Shown here: piece by piece, positions 26,781 through 38,300 of the stretch
Layout of the letters: each line of letters opens with the position of its first letter
Position numbering within the stretch: position 1 is the first letter of the stretch
DNA from: Okeania hirsuta
GTDB taxonomy: Bacteria; Cyanobacteriota; Cyanobacteriia; Cyanobacteriales; Microcoleaceae
NCBI RefSeq assembly: GCF_003838195.1
Contig: NZ_RCBY01000018.1
Coordinates: 1-62,039 of the forward strand
Direction of reading: 5' to 3'
DNA: 62,039 nt
The notes under the pieces: model-generated
Told to the model about the DNA's origin: nothing
The model's database searches: none
Seen by the model: the letters and a program-made list of their open reading frames with translations, nothing else
Position numbers and translations under genes: made by a program

Positions 26781-26847
26781 TGATGTGAGATAAAAGCATG
26801 AAACTTGAACTTATTGAGTTTCATATTTCACTTCAATCATCACATCA
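26781..26847 (+). promoter_or_regulatory. Nested inverted repeats in the atpB-atpE spacer
   Basis: Outer arms TGATGTGA (26781-26788) and TCACATCA (26840-26847) enclose inner arms ATGAAACT (26798-26805) and AGTTTCAT (26817-26824). No U-tract follows, so this is not a normal terminator. It could protect or expose the atpE leader and help give the high c-subunit yield. That function is inference. Confidence 0.45.
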
Positions 26848-26939
26848 GTTCATCGAAAAAAGTGACAATTGTGTATGTAGTTGATTACGCAACAGTGTAA
26901 TCAATATAGTTCTAGTTAATCGTCAAGTTTGTACTTTAG

Positions 26940-27209
<270 letters not shown>

Positions 27210-27553
27210 ACAACCCTCATTATAGAAAATAGGGATTTTAGATTTTTGATTTTGGAGATCGAAAATCTAAAATCTTTAACAAGCATTTCCTGACGGAATT
27301 CTTCCCTACGGGATGCTACGCAAACGCAAACAGCAGTTCAGCAGTCAGCTTTTTAGAAGGGAATTTAAGCCTCTCCTAAAATTAAGCGACTTTATAGAAG
27401 TTGGGGATGTTTTATCCAAGCTTTTCCGTTCCGGAATGCTCCGCAAACAAATACCTAATTGCGCAAATTTTTAGGCTGATAGCTGAAGCGCTAATAGCTG
27501 ATAGCTAGTTAAATCCTACTTAAACTATGGGAACCACCTAAAGATTAGAGAAA
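27210..27553. other. 344-bp spacer between atpE and atpF2 with repeat debris
   Basis: No gene. It includes an inverted repeat (gattttagatttttgattttgg / aaaatctaaaatc, about 27234-27275), a G/C-rich patch (cttccctacgggatgctacgc, about 27301-27321) and a related patch (ttccgttccggaatgctccgc, about 27424-27444). These are dispersed repeat fragments inside an otherwise conserved operon. Confidence 0.4.
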
Positions 27554-28039
27554 ATGATAAATTGGACAATATTACTAGCCGTTGAAGAAGTAGCAGAAAA
27601 GGGTGGTTTGTTTGACATTAATGCAACTCTACCCTTAATGGCAATTCAGTTTCTGATTCTGGCTTTTGTCTTGGATAAAATTTTTTACAAACCACTGGGT
27701 AAAGCTATAGATTCTCGTGCAGATTATATCCGCGACAATCAAATCAAAGCACAAGAGGGTTTGGCAAAAACAAAAAAATTAGCTGAACAATACGAGCAAG
27801 ACCTAGCAGAAACTCGTAAAAAATCTCAAGCAATTATTACTGAAGCTCAAGCAGAAGCTCAGAAAATAGTAGCCGAAAAAGTGGCTAAAGCTCAACAGGA
27901 AGCACAAGCCAAAAGAGAACAAGCAGCTCAAGAAATAGAAGAGCAAAAGCAAGCAGCTTTGCAACAGTTAGAAGAACAGGTAGACTCTTTGAGCCACCAA
28001 ATTCTAGAAAAACTATTAGGACCAGAATTGGTCAGATAG
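27554..28039 (+). CDS. atpF2: ATP synthase Fo subunit b'
   Basis: A 161-residue b' subunit: one N-terminal membrane helix (about 25-45, [20 protein letters not shown]) followed by a long Ala/Glu/Lys/Gln coiled coil. It pairs with b to form the peripheral stator stalk. Having separate b and b' genes is characteristic of photosynthetic bacteria and chloroplasts. It lies 92 bp ahead of atpF. Often named atpG in the cyanobacterial literature. Confidence 0.95.
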   Translation: MINWTILLAVEEVAEKGGLFDINATLPLMAIQFLILAFVLDKIFYKPLGKAIDSRADYIRDNQIKAQEGLAKTKKLAEQYEQDLAETRKKSQAIITEAQAEAQKIVAEKVAKAQQEAQAKREQAAQEIEEQKQAALQQLEEQVDSLSHQILEKLLGPELVR

Positions 28040-28131
28040 CCAAAGAAAATTCCAGGTGGAAAAGTTGAGGCGATAGATCGTAAAACTCAGCATCCAACAA
28101 GATAATTTAAGGCTAACTATCACAGGATATC

Positions 28132-28665
28132 ATGGTAAATGTTTTATGGCTAGCCACAGAAGCTAGCGCAGAAGAAGGTTTCGGTTTAAACCTGGATCTT
28201 TTAGACACTAACCTAATTAATTTAGGAATTTTGATTGTAGTTTTAATTTATTTTGGGCGAGGCTTTATTGGGAAAATTCTTAGTGAAAGACGCGCCACTA
28301 TTGAACAAGCAATCAAAGAAGCAGAAAAACGTCAACAAGAAGCAGCATCAGCTCTAGCAGCTCAACAACAAAAGTTGACCCAAGCTCAAGTAGAGGCTGA
28401 AACAATTCTAGCCACTGCTGAAACAAGAGCACAGGAAGTCAAGCAAAAAATTGAGCAACAGGCAGAACAAGATATTGAGCGGATGAAAGCTACTGCTAGC
28501 CAAGAGATGGACTCGGAAAGAGATAAAGCAATTGCCCAACTGCGCTCAATTGTAGCATCTAAAGCATTGGCACAAGTAGAATCTCGCCTCAAAGAAACTT
28601 TAGATGAGAATGCCCAGCAACAATTAATAGATCGTAGTCTGGGGTTATTAGGAGGTCAATCATGA
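28132..28665 (+). CDS. atpF: ATP synthase Fo subunit b
   Basis: A 177-residue subunit b with a hydrophobic helix (about 28-45, [18 protein letters not shown]) and a long charged coiled coil ending [13 protein letters not shown]. Stator partner of b'. Its stop overlaps the atpH start by four bases (ATGA at 28662-28665), indicating translational coupling. Confidence 0.96.
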   Translation: MVNVLWLATEASAEEGFGLNLDLLDTNLINLGILIVVLIYFGRGFIGKILSERRATIEQAIKEAEKRQQEAASALAAQQQKLTQAQVEAETILATAETRAQEVKQKIEQQAEQDIERMKATASQEMDSERDKAIAQLRSIVASKALAQVESRLKETLDENAQQQLIDRSLGLLGGQS

Positions 28666-29207
28666 CTGTAATTGCTGGTGAAATTGTAGAACCCTACGCA
28701 GCAGCTCTAATGTCCTTGGCTAAATCAAAAGACCTTGCTGAGAGATTTGGGGAAGATATACGTTCCCTGATTAATATTATGGATGAATCCCCAGAATTGA
28801 AGCAATTTATGGGAAATCCAATTATTAAACCAGAAGACAAAAAAGCAGTGCTGCAACGCATGATGGGTGATGAAGCCGATCCCTATATGCGTAATTTTTT
28901 AATGCTGCTAGTTGATAGAGGTCGGATTATTTTTCTAGAAGAGATAGGGAAAAAATACCTAGCACTATTGCGAGAACTAAATCAAACTGTTCTAGCAGAA
29001 GTGACCTCCGCAGTAGAATTAAACGAAGACCAAAAAAATACAGTCCGCGAACGAGTCAAATCAATGACTGATGCAAGAGATGTAGATATTGAAACCAAAA
29101 TCGATTCAAGTTTACTCGGTGGTGTCATTATCAAAATAGGCTCTCAGATAATTGACTCTAGTCTGCAAGGACAACTACGCCGAATTGGCAATAGCCTCAA
29201 AGCATAA
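28662..29207 (+). CDS. atpH: ATP synthase F1 subunit delta
   Basis: A 181-residue delta subunit that links the b/b' stalk to the top of the alpha3beta3 head. Recognised by [10 protein letters not shown] near the N-terminus, the LLVDRGRI segment, and the C-terminal [20 protein letters not shown]. It overlaps atpF and is followed by atpA after 44 bp. Called atpD in some cyanobacterial annotations. Confidence 0.96.
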   Translation: MTVIAGEIVEPYAAALMSLAKSKDLAERFGEDIRSLINIMDESPELKQFMGNPIIKPEDKKAVLQRMMGDEADPYMRNFLMLLVDRGRIIFLEEIGKKYLALLRELNQTVLAEVTSAVELNEDQKNTVRERVKSMTDARDVDIETKIDSSLLGGVIIKIGSQIIDSSLQGQLRRIGNSLKA

Positions 29208-29242
29208 TTCACTCATTTTTTGTAATAAAGACTGGACAATAA

Positions 29243-30769
<1,527 letters not shown>

Positions 30770-31094
30770 ATTAGTTACTTTTAAGTATTAACATTTAGTG
30801 GTTAGTTGTTAATGCTCAAAAGCAACTAGCCACTAATTATTAGTTAGATGTAGTAATTAAAAGTCAGTTATCAGCAGTCAGCTTTGTTGTTTACCTGATA
30901 CTACCTAACTTTTAAGACTAATTCGCACTTAATTTATAGGCGAATCTCTATAGATTTATTGAAAAAAAAGGGTTGAGAGTAACTAGATAGACAGATATGA
31001 GAAAGTTTAATCTAGTTGACTTAGTTGAGAATAAATTAAAAATTTCCCTTCTTCTTTCTTCCTTGTTACTTCTTACTTCTTCCTACACAAAATC
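30770..31094. other. Spacer between atpA and atpG
   Basis: Contains an inverted repeat (gtggttagttgtta ... agcaactagccac, about 30798-30833) not followed by a long U-tract, and a pyrimidine-rich tract just upstream of atpG (about 31046-31085). It could attenuate read-through. No gene is seen. Confidence 0.35.
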
Positions 31095-32042
31095 ATGCCT
31101 AATTTAAAAGCTATTCGCGATCGCATCAACTCGGTCAAAAACACTAAAAAAATTACAGAAGCAATGCGCCTAGTGGCCGCTGCTAAAGTACGTCGTGCCC
31201 AGGAACAAGTGATTAATACTCGGCCCTTTGCCGACCGCCTTGCCCAAGTTTTATACGGACTTGCCGAACGTTTACAATTTGAAAGTGTAGATTTACCCCT
31301 ACTAAAACAAAGGGAAGTTAAAACAGTTGGGTTATTAGTAATTTCTGGAAATCGTGGTTTATGTGGTAGCTATAACAGCAGCATAATTAAACGTGCAGAA
31401 ATTAGAGCTCGTGAACTCACTGAGCAAGGAGTTGATTATAAATATTTATTGATTGGACGTAAAGCAATTCAATATTTCCAACGTCGGGAAGCTCCAATTT
31501 TAAACACTTATGATAATCCTGAAAAAATTCCTACAGCTGATGATGCTTCTGCAGTTACTGATGAAGTACTTGCTGATTTTCTCTCAGGATCAGTAGATAG
31601 AATAGAGTTGGTTTATACCAAATTTATTTCACTAATTAGCTCTAAACCAGTTATTCAAACTCTCTTACCTCTCGATCCTCAAGGTTTAGAAGTTCAAGAT
31701 GATGAAATCTTCCGTTTAACTACTAAAGGTGGTCACTTTGAAGTATCACGGGATAAAGTAACAGCACCTACTAAAAGCTTTCCCCGCGATATGATTTTTG
31801 AGCAAGACCCAACTCAAATTTTAGAAGCTCTCTTGCCATTATTTTTAACTAACCAGTTATTGAGGGCGTGGCAAGAATCATCTGCTAGTGAATTAGCATC
31901 TCGGATGACAGCAATGAGTAATGCTAGTGATAATGCTAGTGAATTAGTTGGTACATTAACTCTTTCTTACAATAAAGCTCGGCAAGCTGCTATTACTCAA
32001 GAAATTCTGGAAGTTGTGGGTGGTGCTAGTGCTTTAGAATAA
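31095..32042 (+). CDS. atpG: ATP synthase F1 subunit gamma
   Basis: A 315-residue central-shaft subunit. N-terminal helix ([21 protein letters not shown]) and C-terminal [21 protein letters not shown] are conserved. It is longer than the roughly 290 residues of most bacteria, consistent with the cyanobacterial/plastid insertion. The region lacks the regulatory cysteine pair of chloroplast gamma, as expected for cyanobacteria. Called atpC in some schemes. A strong terminator follows. The beta and epsilon genes are not here, as is usual. Confidence 0.97.
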   Translation: MPNLKAIRDRINSVKNTKKITEAMRLVAAAKVRRAQEQVINTRPFADRLAQVLYGLAERLQFESVDLPLLKQREVKTVGLLVISGNRGLCGSYNSSIIKRAEIRARELTEQGVDYKYLLIGRKAIQYFQRREAPILNTYDNPEKIPTADDASAVTDEVLADFLSGSVDRIELVYTKFISLISSKPVIQTLLPLDPQGLEVQDDEIFRLTTKGGHFEVSRDKVTAPTKSFPRDMIFEQDPTQILEALLPLFLTNQLLRAWQESSASELASRMTAMSNASDNASELVGTLTLSYNKARQAAITQEILEVVGGASALE

Positions 32043-32083
32043 TAGGCTACTTTGGAAAATTATTTATATTGTTAATACGTCTA

Positions 32084-32117
32084 ATACGTCTGGCATGACT
32101 CAGGCGTATTTTTTTTC
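32084..32117 (+). terminator. Terminator of the atp operon
   Basis: Stem ATACGTCTG / CAGGCGTAT (one G-T pair) with loop gcatgact, followed by a run of eight T, about 40 bases after the atpG stop. Confidence 0.85.
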
Positions 32118-32138
32118 TTATTTAGGGGTTGCTAAATA

Positions 32139-32237
32139 ATACCAAGTAGTAATTTATCTTTTTCCTCCAATAGATATTTCCTACAAATTATTTTAATACT
32201 GCTTATTATTTGTAACATTCTTTTTTCAAATTGGTAT
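32139..32237. repeat. F8 element (ATACCAA ends), copy 1
   Basis: About 99 bp between ATACCAAG and TTGGTAT. The right part (gtaacattcttttttcaaatt) is shared with the copies at 35052-35158 (reverse) and 56417-56604. Lies between the atp terminator and aroE; an F5-type end (acattttgtcgtgcggaatgtggg) follows at 32301-32324. Confidence 0.5.
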
Positions 32238-32382
32238 AATATATAGCACTAATCACAACAAGTATAAATACTTACTCAAGTTTAACTACTTTCGCATACT
32301 ACATTTTGTCGTGCGGAATGTGGGTTTTATTGTTTAATTTTTATAAAATAGACTATAGCAATTTTTACTTATATTTATCATA

Positions 32383-33264
32383 ATGATTACAGGTAAAACA
32401 AAATTATTAGGAGTCATTGGCTATCCCGTTGAACATTCTTTGTCTCCAGTAATGCACAATGCTGCAATTAAAGCAATAAATAATCAACAAAACTTAATAG
32501 ATTATGTTTATCTGCCTTTTCCAATTAAACCAGAAAATTTAAAAACAGCTATTGCTGGGTTTTCTGCTATTGGCATTCAGGGTTTTAATATTACTATTCC
32601 CCACAAACAAACAATATTACCACTTTTGTCAAAAGTTTCAGACCTTGCTCAAGCAGTGGGGGCAGTTAATACTGTTTATCAAATAGACAAAGGATGGGAG
32701 GGAACAAATACAGATGTGGAAGGGTTTCTTTCTCCACTAAAAACTTATAATTGGGATTGGCATCAAAAAGTAGCGTTGATTTTAGGTAATGGTGGTGCAT
32801 CTCGCGCAGTAGTGGCTGGTTGTGCACAATTGGGTTGTGCAGAAATTCATGTTATTGGTCGGTCTCAAGAAAAGTTAGCTGCTTTTAGGCAAAGTTGGAT
32901 TAATTCTCCTTTACCAGTAAGTTTAAAGATACATAAGTGGGATGAAATGTCAAGATTAGTTTCACAGGCAGATTTGCTAGTTAATACTACTCCGATTGGA
33001 ATGTATCCTAATATTGAGCAGTCTCCAATAGATGAGAAAGTGTTCGATCTATTATCACCAGGAGCAATAGTCTATGATTTAATCTATATTCCCAACCCTA
33101 CTAAATTTCTTCAACAAGCTCTGGTTAGAGGAGCGATCGCTATTGATGGATTAGAAATGTTGGTTCAACAAGGGGCTGCAGCTTTGGAATTATGGTTACA
33201 AAAGTCTGTACCAGTTGATATTATGCGCTATTCTCTACGCCAACATTTAGGCTTGAATGATTAG
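32383..33264 (+). CDS. aroE: Shikimate dehydrogenase
   Basis: A 293-residue NADP-dependent shikimate dehydrogenase catalysing 3-dehydroshikimate to shikimate in aromatic amino acid synthesis. The substrate motif EHSLSPVMHN is near residue 17, the catalytic Lys75 is in NITIPHK, NTD (near 109-111) is in GTNTDVEGF, and the nucleotide-binding loop is GNGGASRA near 138. C-terminal motif LVQQGAAALELW. Full length. The neighbouring MAA genes start from sedoheptulose 7-phosphate, so the proximity to a shikimate gene may be coincidental. Confidence 0.96.
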   Translation: MITGKTKLLGVIGYPVEHSLSPVMHNAAIKAINNQQNLIDYVYLPFPIKPENLKTAIAGFSAIGIQGFNITIPHKQTILPLLSKVSDLAQAVGAVNTVYQIDKGWEGTNTDVEGFLSPLKTYNWDWHQKVALILGNGGASRAVVAGCAQLGCAEIHVIGRSQEKLAAFRQSWINSPLPVSLKIHKWDEMSRLVSQADLLVNTTPIGMYPNIEQSPIDEKVFDLLSPGAIVYDLIYIPNPTKFLQQALVRGAIAIDGLEMLVQQGAAALELWLQKSVPVDIMRYSLRQHLGLND

Positions 33265-33271
33265 ACCTGTA

Positions 33272-33716
33272 ATATCATGTCCGGTTGAATACTTATTATA
33301 TAGTTGTGGGAGATGGGGAGATGGGGAGATTGAAGTGTGGATAGAATTATAAACATATACTGTATAACCGGATTCTATATCAGAGTGCGATAGAACTCCG
33401 TTCCGCGCTCCGCGTTTTCGGTCCTGAATGTACGCTTTCCATCTCAAGTAGCGTTAACGTGGGTTGTGCACCAGCTAAACAAAAAACTTTCTCCTTCTAT
33501 TCCTCTTTCTTCTTCTTTCTTCCCTCCTGACTCAGTCCTCCCCCTCCTGGGAGGGAGTTAGGGGTGGGTTGACTCCTGAGTAATTAAGATTAATATCATA
33601 CACGCGCTTCACCAACGCCGATTATTCTTATCTTTACTTCTTTCCTATCTCCCCTACTCTCCTACTTCCCCCAACTATATAAAACTATATAATAAGTGTT
33701 CAACCGGATTTGATAT
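33272..33716. repeat. F9 element (ATATCA, TCCGGTTGAA ends), long copy
   Basis: Left end ATATCATGTCCGGTTGAA and right end (reverse complement) ATATCAAATCCGGTTGAA continue as matching sequence (cttattatatagtt), giving inverted repeats of about 35 bases around a 445-bp non-coding element. Inside are ggagatgg repeats, a G/C patch (gttccgcgctccgcg), heptamer repeats and a G/C hairpin (ctcccaggaggg type). Confidence 0.6.
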
Positions 33717-33787
33717 CAGGTTCATCATCCATCTCTGTCAAACACCAACTCGTTCCTTGCTATATATGAAAATCAATGTGGGAAACA

Positions 33788-33816
33788 GCGCATCACATTA
33801 CAGTAATGTGATGCGC
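33788..33816. other. Perfect 29-bp palindrome downstream of the O-methyltransferase
   Basis: Arms GCGCATCACATTAC and GTAATGTGATGCGC pair perfectly around one A, starting 8 bases past the O-methyltransferase stop (33824) on the minus strand. There is no clear U-tract, so it may act as an RNA-stabilising hairpin, an inefficient terminator or a protein-binding site. Confidence 0.6.
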
Positions 33817-33823
33817 CGATTAT

Positions 33824-34861
33824 TTAAAGAGGACTGAACTCCATAACTGTCACACTTGTGCCAGTATGAACGATTTGTTCGAGTTGGAAACCACTTGCTG
33901 CAAACAAATCTTTGTATTCTTGTTCGGTACGCCAATAACCTCCAGGATTAGTAATCATCATTTGCACTGCAGCTAAAGCTGGTATTGTGCCATCGGGATA
34001 TTCTACAGGCGCTCCCACAGAAGGAACTAAAGTTTGTAAAAGTATAACCCGACCATCTTTTGAGAGAGCTTCTCGACAGTTAGTCAGTACCTTGATAGAA
34101 TCTTCGCGACTAAATACCGATAGAAAATATTTCATTACAATTGCATCGGCACCTTTTGGTAAAGATTCCAAAGCACTCCCACCAATAACTGTTACTGCAT
34201 CATTAACTCCATGTTTTGCCAGATTATTAGGAGCAGTTTCTACTTCATGGGGTAAGTCAAACAAAATACCTTTACAGCCGAATCTTTTCACAATATTGGC
34301 AATTAATGTACCTTGATTTCCTCCCACATCCATTACTGTCTGAAAACGACCAAAATCATAAACTGCAAATAACGGGTCAACAACTTCAGTAGTTAAATAA
34401 CTCATGGCATTGTTGAACAGGTTTTTACTTTTGGGATTTTCTGTCATATAGGAAGTATAAAAATCCTTACCTTTTGCTAATTCAAAAGGAACTTCTCCAG
34501 TCTTTAAACTGTTTTCTAATTCTCGCCAACCATCCCACATATTAGGCTCTGTAATGTGCATTAAAAAATCACCGATAGAAGGGGAACCATTAGTAATCAG
34601 AAGTTCCGATAATTCTGTAGAAGCAAATACCCGTCCAGGTTTTTCTAAAAAGACACCTAAATGAGCTAAAGCACGCAGCACAACATAAAGTTTTTCTACT
34701 TTTGTGCCTGTTTTTTCTGCTATTGCTTCAACGGTTTGTTGTCCGTTATGCAGCAATTCTGGTATACCTAAATTTGTTGCTACATAAACACACTGACTTT
34801 GCCAGTAACCGTAAATAATTCGATAGATTTTCTTCTTAGATTCTGAGGCAGATCCTAACAT
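33824..34861 (-). CDS. O-methyltransferase of the COMT/hydroxyneurosporene type
   Basis: A 345-residue SAM-dependent O-methyltransferase (Methyltransf_2 family) with an N-terminal winged-helix dimerisation domain (about 15-90, GIPELLHNGQQTVEAIAEKT). The catalytic Rossmann domain has motif I VMDVGGNQGTLIANI (about 180-194), FDLPHEVE, and the acidic region ADAIVMKYFLSVFSREDS. Such enzymes methylate hydroxyl groups on carotenoids, polyketides or phenolics. It lies 450 bp downstream of mysE on the same strand and could be a late tailoring enzyme of the MAA locus or an unrelated gene. The substrate cannot be read from sequence. Confidence 0.85.
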   Translation of the reverse strand: MLGSASESKKKIYRIIYGYWQSQCVYVATNLGIPELLHNGQQTVEAIAEKTGTKVEKLYVVLRALAHLGVFLEKPGRVFASTELSELLITNGSPSIGDFLMHITEPNMWDGWRELENSLKTGEVPFELAKGKDFYTSYMTENPKSKNLFNNAMSYLTTEVVDPLFAVYDFGRFQTVMDVGGNQGTLIANIVKRFGCKGILFDLPHEVETAPNNLAKHGVNDAVTVIGGSALESLPKGADAIVMKYFLSVFSREDSIKVLTNCREALSKDGRVILLQTLVPSVGAPVEYPDGTIPALAAVQMMITNPGGYWRTEQEYKDLFAASGFQLEQIVHTGTSVTVMEFSPL

Positions 34862-35313
34862 AATTAAGCTCCAATTTTTTTACTAACTATATGATAAAAG
34901 CAAATACTCTCAAAAAGGTACTTAAACTTATTTGTTCCATTAGACATCTCCTCCAAAAGACGGAACAGGGTTAACGAAGTCAGAAGTCAGAAGTCAACCC
35001 ACCCCTCGCCCCTCCCCCTCCCAGGAGGGGAAGTCAGAAGTTATTTTTGTAATACCAATTTGAAAAAAGAATGTTACGAATAATCAGCGTGATTAAAAGA
35101 TTTTAAAAGAGATGTCCCTTTGACAAAAAAGATAATTTATGCCCTAAAAAAATGGTATTAAAGCCATTCCTATACGACTCCTGACTCCTAAGAAATATCC
35201 TAGCTATTTGTAGCAAAAATTTATCAATTTGGTATAACGGGGATTTGAGCAAGCCTCCAAATAATTGCGAATTGCTATAACTGATAGCTGGTAGCTAACT
35301 GCTGAATACTTAC
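34862..35313. repeat. Repeat-rich spacer between mysE and the O-methyltransferase
   Basis: It contains one AGACATCT end (about 34947), agtcaga repeats, the G/C hairpin cctccccctcccaggagggg (about 35009-35029) and an F8 element at 35052-35158 (ATACCAATTTG ... ATGGTAT). No gene is seen. The repeats mean co-transcription of mysE and the methyltransferase is uncertain. Confidence 0.5.
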
Positions 35314-38300
35314 CTACTTTAAATGCTCACTCAAACGTTCTGCTAATACTTTATTGTTTGGTTCCTTGATAAATGTAAAATGATTGCCAGGAACCATAAC
35401 TACCTCCATATCAACTACATCTAAAATAGCATACATTTCTACCCAAACTAATTGCGGATCTATTCCATGAGGATGCTTTTCTTCCGCACGAAAGACTGTT
35501 ACTTTACCGGAATAAGGCCGACGTTTATAACTATAAGTTGCCTTCAAAGTGCCAATAATTACATCAATAAACCGCCGATTTTGTTCGCGAGTCGCTTCCT
35601 GGGGAAATAACTCTAATTTTTCCGCTTTATCAATAATAAACTCTATTTGCTCCTCTGAACTTAGCCCAATTAATTCATCCTCGCTAACTAAATTAGTTAT
35701 ACCAAACATTCCTCCAAAATAACGACTTAATACACCCCTCATGTACAAATTATCAATCTTTTTATTGTGGTCTAATAGAATAGGAACCCAAGGATCTAAC
35801 AAAGCCAATAAACTAACTTTTTGCCCTTGTTGAAGTAACTGCTGTGCCATTTCAAAAGCAACAACTCCACCAAAAGACCAACCACCAATTTGATAAGGCC
35901 CTTCTGGTTGAAATTCTTGAATAGTTTTGATATAGAACTCAGCCATATCTTCCACATTTGTGAAGATTTTTTCTCCTTCATTAAACCCCTGTGCTTGTAA
36001 GCCATAAAAAGGTTGATTATTACCTAAATAACGGGACAATTCTTGGTAATAAAATACATGACCTCCCGCCGGATGTACGCAGAAAAATGGTTGCTTATTT
36101 CCCTGAGTTTGCAGCGGAACTAGAGAAGAAGAAATAACTTGATTTTCTCCTCGGATTAAACTTGCTAAATCTTCAATTGTGGGATTAGTAAACAGAGTAG
36201 ATAAAGGTAATTGTTTGGCAAACTTTTGCTGAATTTTTGCCATTAAGTTAACTGCTAAAACAGAATGACCTCCTAACTCAAAGAAATTATTTTTAATTCC
36301 CACCGGATTAATATTGAGAATATTTGACCAAATTTCTGCTAACTTCCCTTCAATATCATCTCGTGGTGCAACAATATTATTACTCTCACTAAAACTAGAA
36401 ATATCTGGTACAGGTAAAGCACGACGGTTAACTTTCCCATTCGGAGTTAACGGTAGTTGTGACAAAACCACAAAAGCTGAAGGCACCATATACTCTGCCA
36501 ACTTTTGTTTTAGATATTGTTTGAGTTGCGACACAATTTCTTGATTTGCCTCAGTTTCGGGCACAATATACGCTACTAAACGTTTATTACCAGGATTATC
36601 TTCCCTTGCCAAAACTACTGTTTCTTTAACAGTGGGATGTTGACTGATAGTCGTTTCAATTTCTCCGATTTCGATCCGAAAACCTCGAATTTTGACTTGG
36701 TTATCGATGCGACCAATAAATTCGATATTACCATCAGGAAGATAGCGAGCTAAATCTCCTGTTTTGTATAGTCTGCTTTTTCCTCGATCGCTAAACGGAT
36801 TGGAGATAAATTTTTCCGCAGTCAGCTCCGGACGATTAAGATAACCATTTGCTACACCAACTCCACCAATATATAGCTCCCCAGGAACACCCATGGGAAG
36901 TGGTTGTAGATCGCGACTAAGAATGTAGAGTTGATTGTTAGCAATAGGACGACCAATGGGAGGAAGTGCTGGCCAATTTACCGCAGTTCCTTGTAAAGTA
37001 TAAGCAGAAACCACATGACTTTCTGACGGTCCGTACTGATTTTGCAACCTACAGTTGGGGAGTCGTTTCATCAACTCAATTAGGTCTGGAGTAATCTGTA
37101 ATTGTTCGCCTGCTGTCACAATTTCACGCAGTTGTGGCAAAGTTTGACATTGAGCAGCAACTGTAGCTAACTGTTGCAAGGCGACAAAGGGTACAAATAG
37201 TTTATCTACTTCGTTATCAACCATAAATTGCATCAAAGCAAAACTATCGCGCCTGACTTCTGGAGAAACTAAAACTAAAGTACCACCTGAATATAACGTG
37301 GAAAAAATTTCTTGGAAAGATACGTCAAAACTGATGGGAGCAAATTGTAATGTTTTTGCACCTTCACCAATAATTGCTTCCTGCTGCTGCCACATAATTA
37401 GGTTGACCAAAGCGCGTTGACTCATGGCAACTCCTTTAGGTTTACCTGTGGAACCGGAAGTATAGATGATGTAGCCTAGATTTTCGGGTTTAGCCACTTT
37501 TGCTAAATTTTCTGTAGGCAATTGAGCGATCGCTTCCCAATCTTTATCCAAACAAACAACCTGTGCTTGATGCTCCGGCAATGATGTCACTAATGATTCC
37601 TGAGTTAGCAACACTGATACTTGTGCATCAGCAAGCATATAAGCTAAACGTTCTGAGGGATAGCTTGAGTCGAGCGGTACATAAGCTCCTCCTGCTTTCA
37701 GGATTCCTAATATACCTACGACCATTTCCAAAGAACGTTCTACACATATTCCCAAGTGTGTTTCTGGCTTTACTCCCAACTTTTGTAAGTACTGAGCTAG
37801 TTGATTTGCTTTGGCATTCAACTCTGAATAAGTCAGTTTTTTATCTTCAAAAATTACTGCTATTCCATCTGAGTTTTTTTCTACTTGACTCTCAAATAAT
37901 TCATGGATACATTTGCCTTGAGGATAATCTGTTTTTGTATTGTTCCACTCCACCAATATTTGCTGTTTTTCCCTCTCACTCAGTATCGGTAACTTATCTA
38001 CTTCTGTCTGAGGATTTTCTATAATTGCTATTAGTAAATTCTGGAAATGTTCAGCAATTTGAGTCACAGTTTCCGCTGCTAATACATCACTATTGTATTT
38101 CCAATCAACCCAGAAATATTCCTCTAACTGAATTGCTTCTAAACTGAGTTCAAAATCTACCTTTTGTTGTGGGAGTTGATAATATTCTAATTCTAATTCT
38201 TTGGCATTAAATAACTTATCAAATTTGTAATAACCAAAGGCTGCTTGACAGATAGGAGGATAACTCAGATTAGATAATTTGAGTTGTTGTACAAGTAGAG

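Noticed and set aside
32383-33264. aroE as part of the MAA pathway
   Set aside because: Opposite strand, separated by an F9 element, and MysA uses sedoheptulose 7-phosphate; a functional link is not supported.
37563-38024. 153-codon frame antisense to mysE
   Set aside because: Shadow frame over the A-domain; Leu/Ser-rich from reverse codons.
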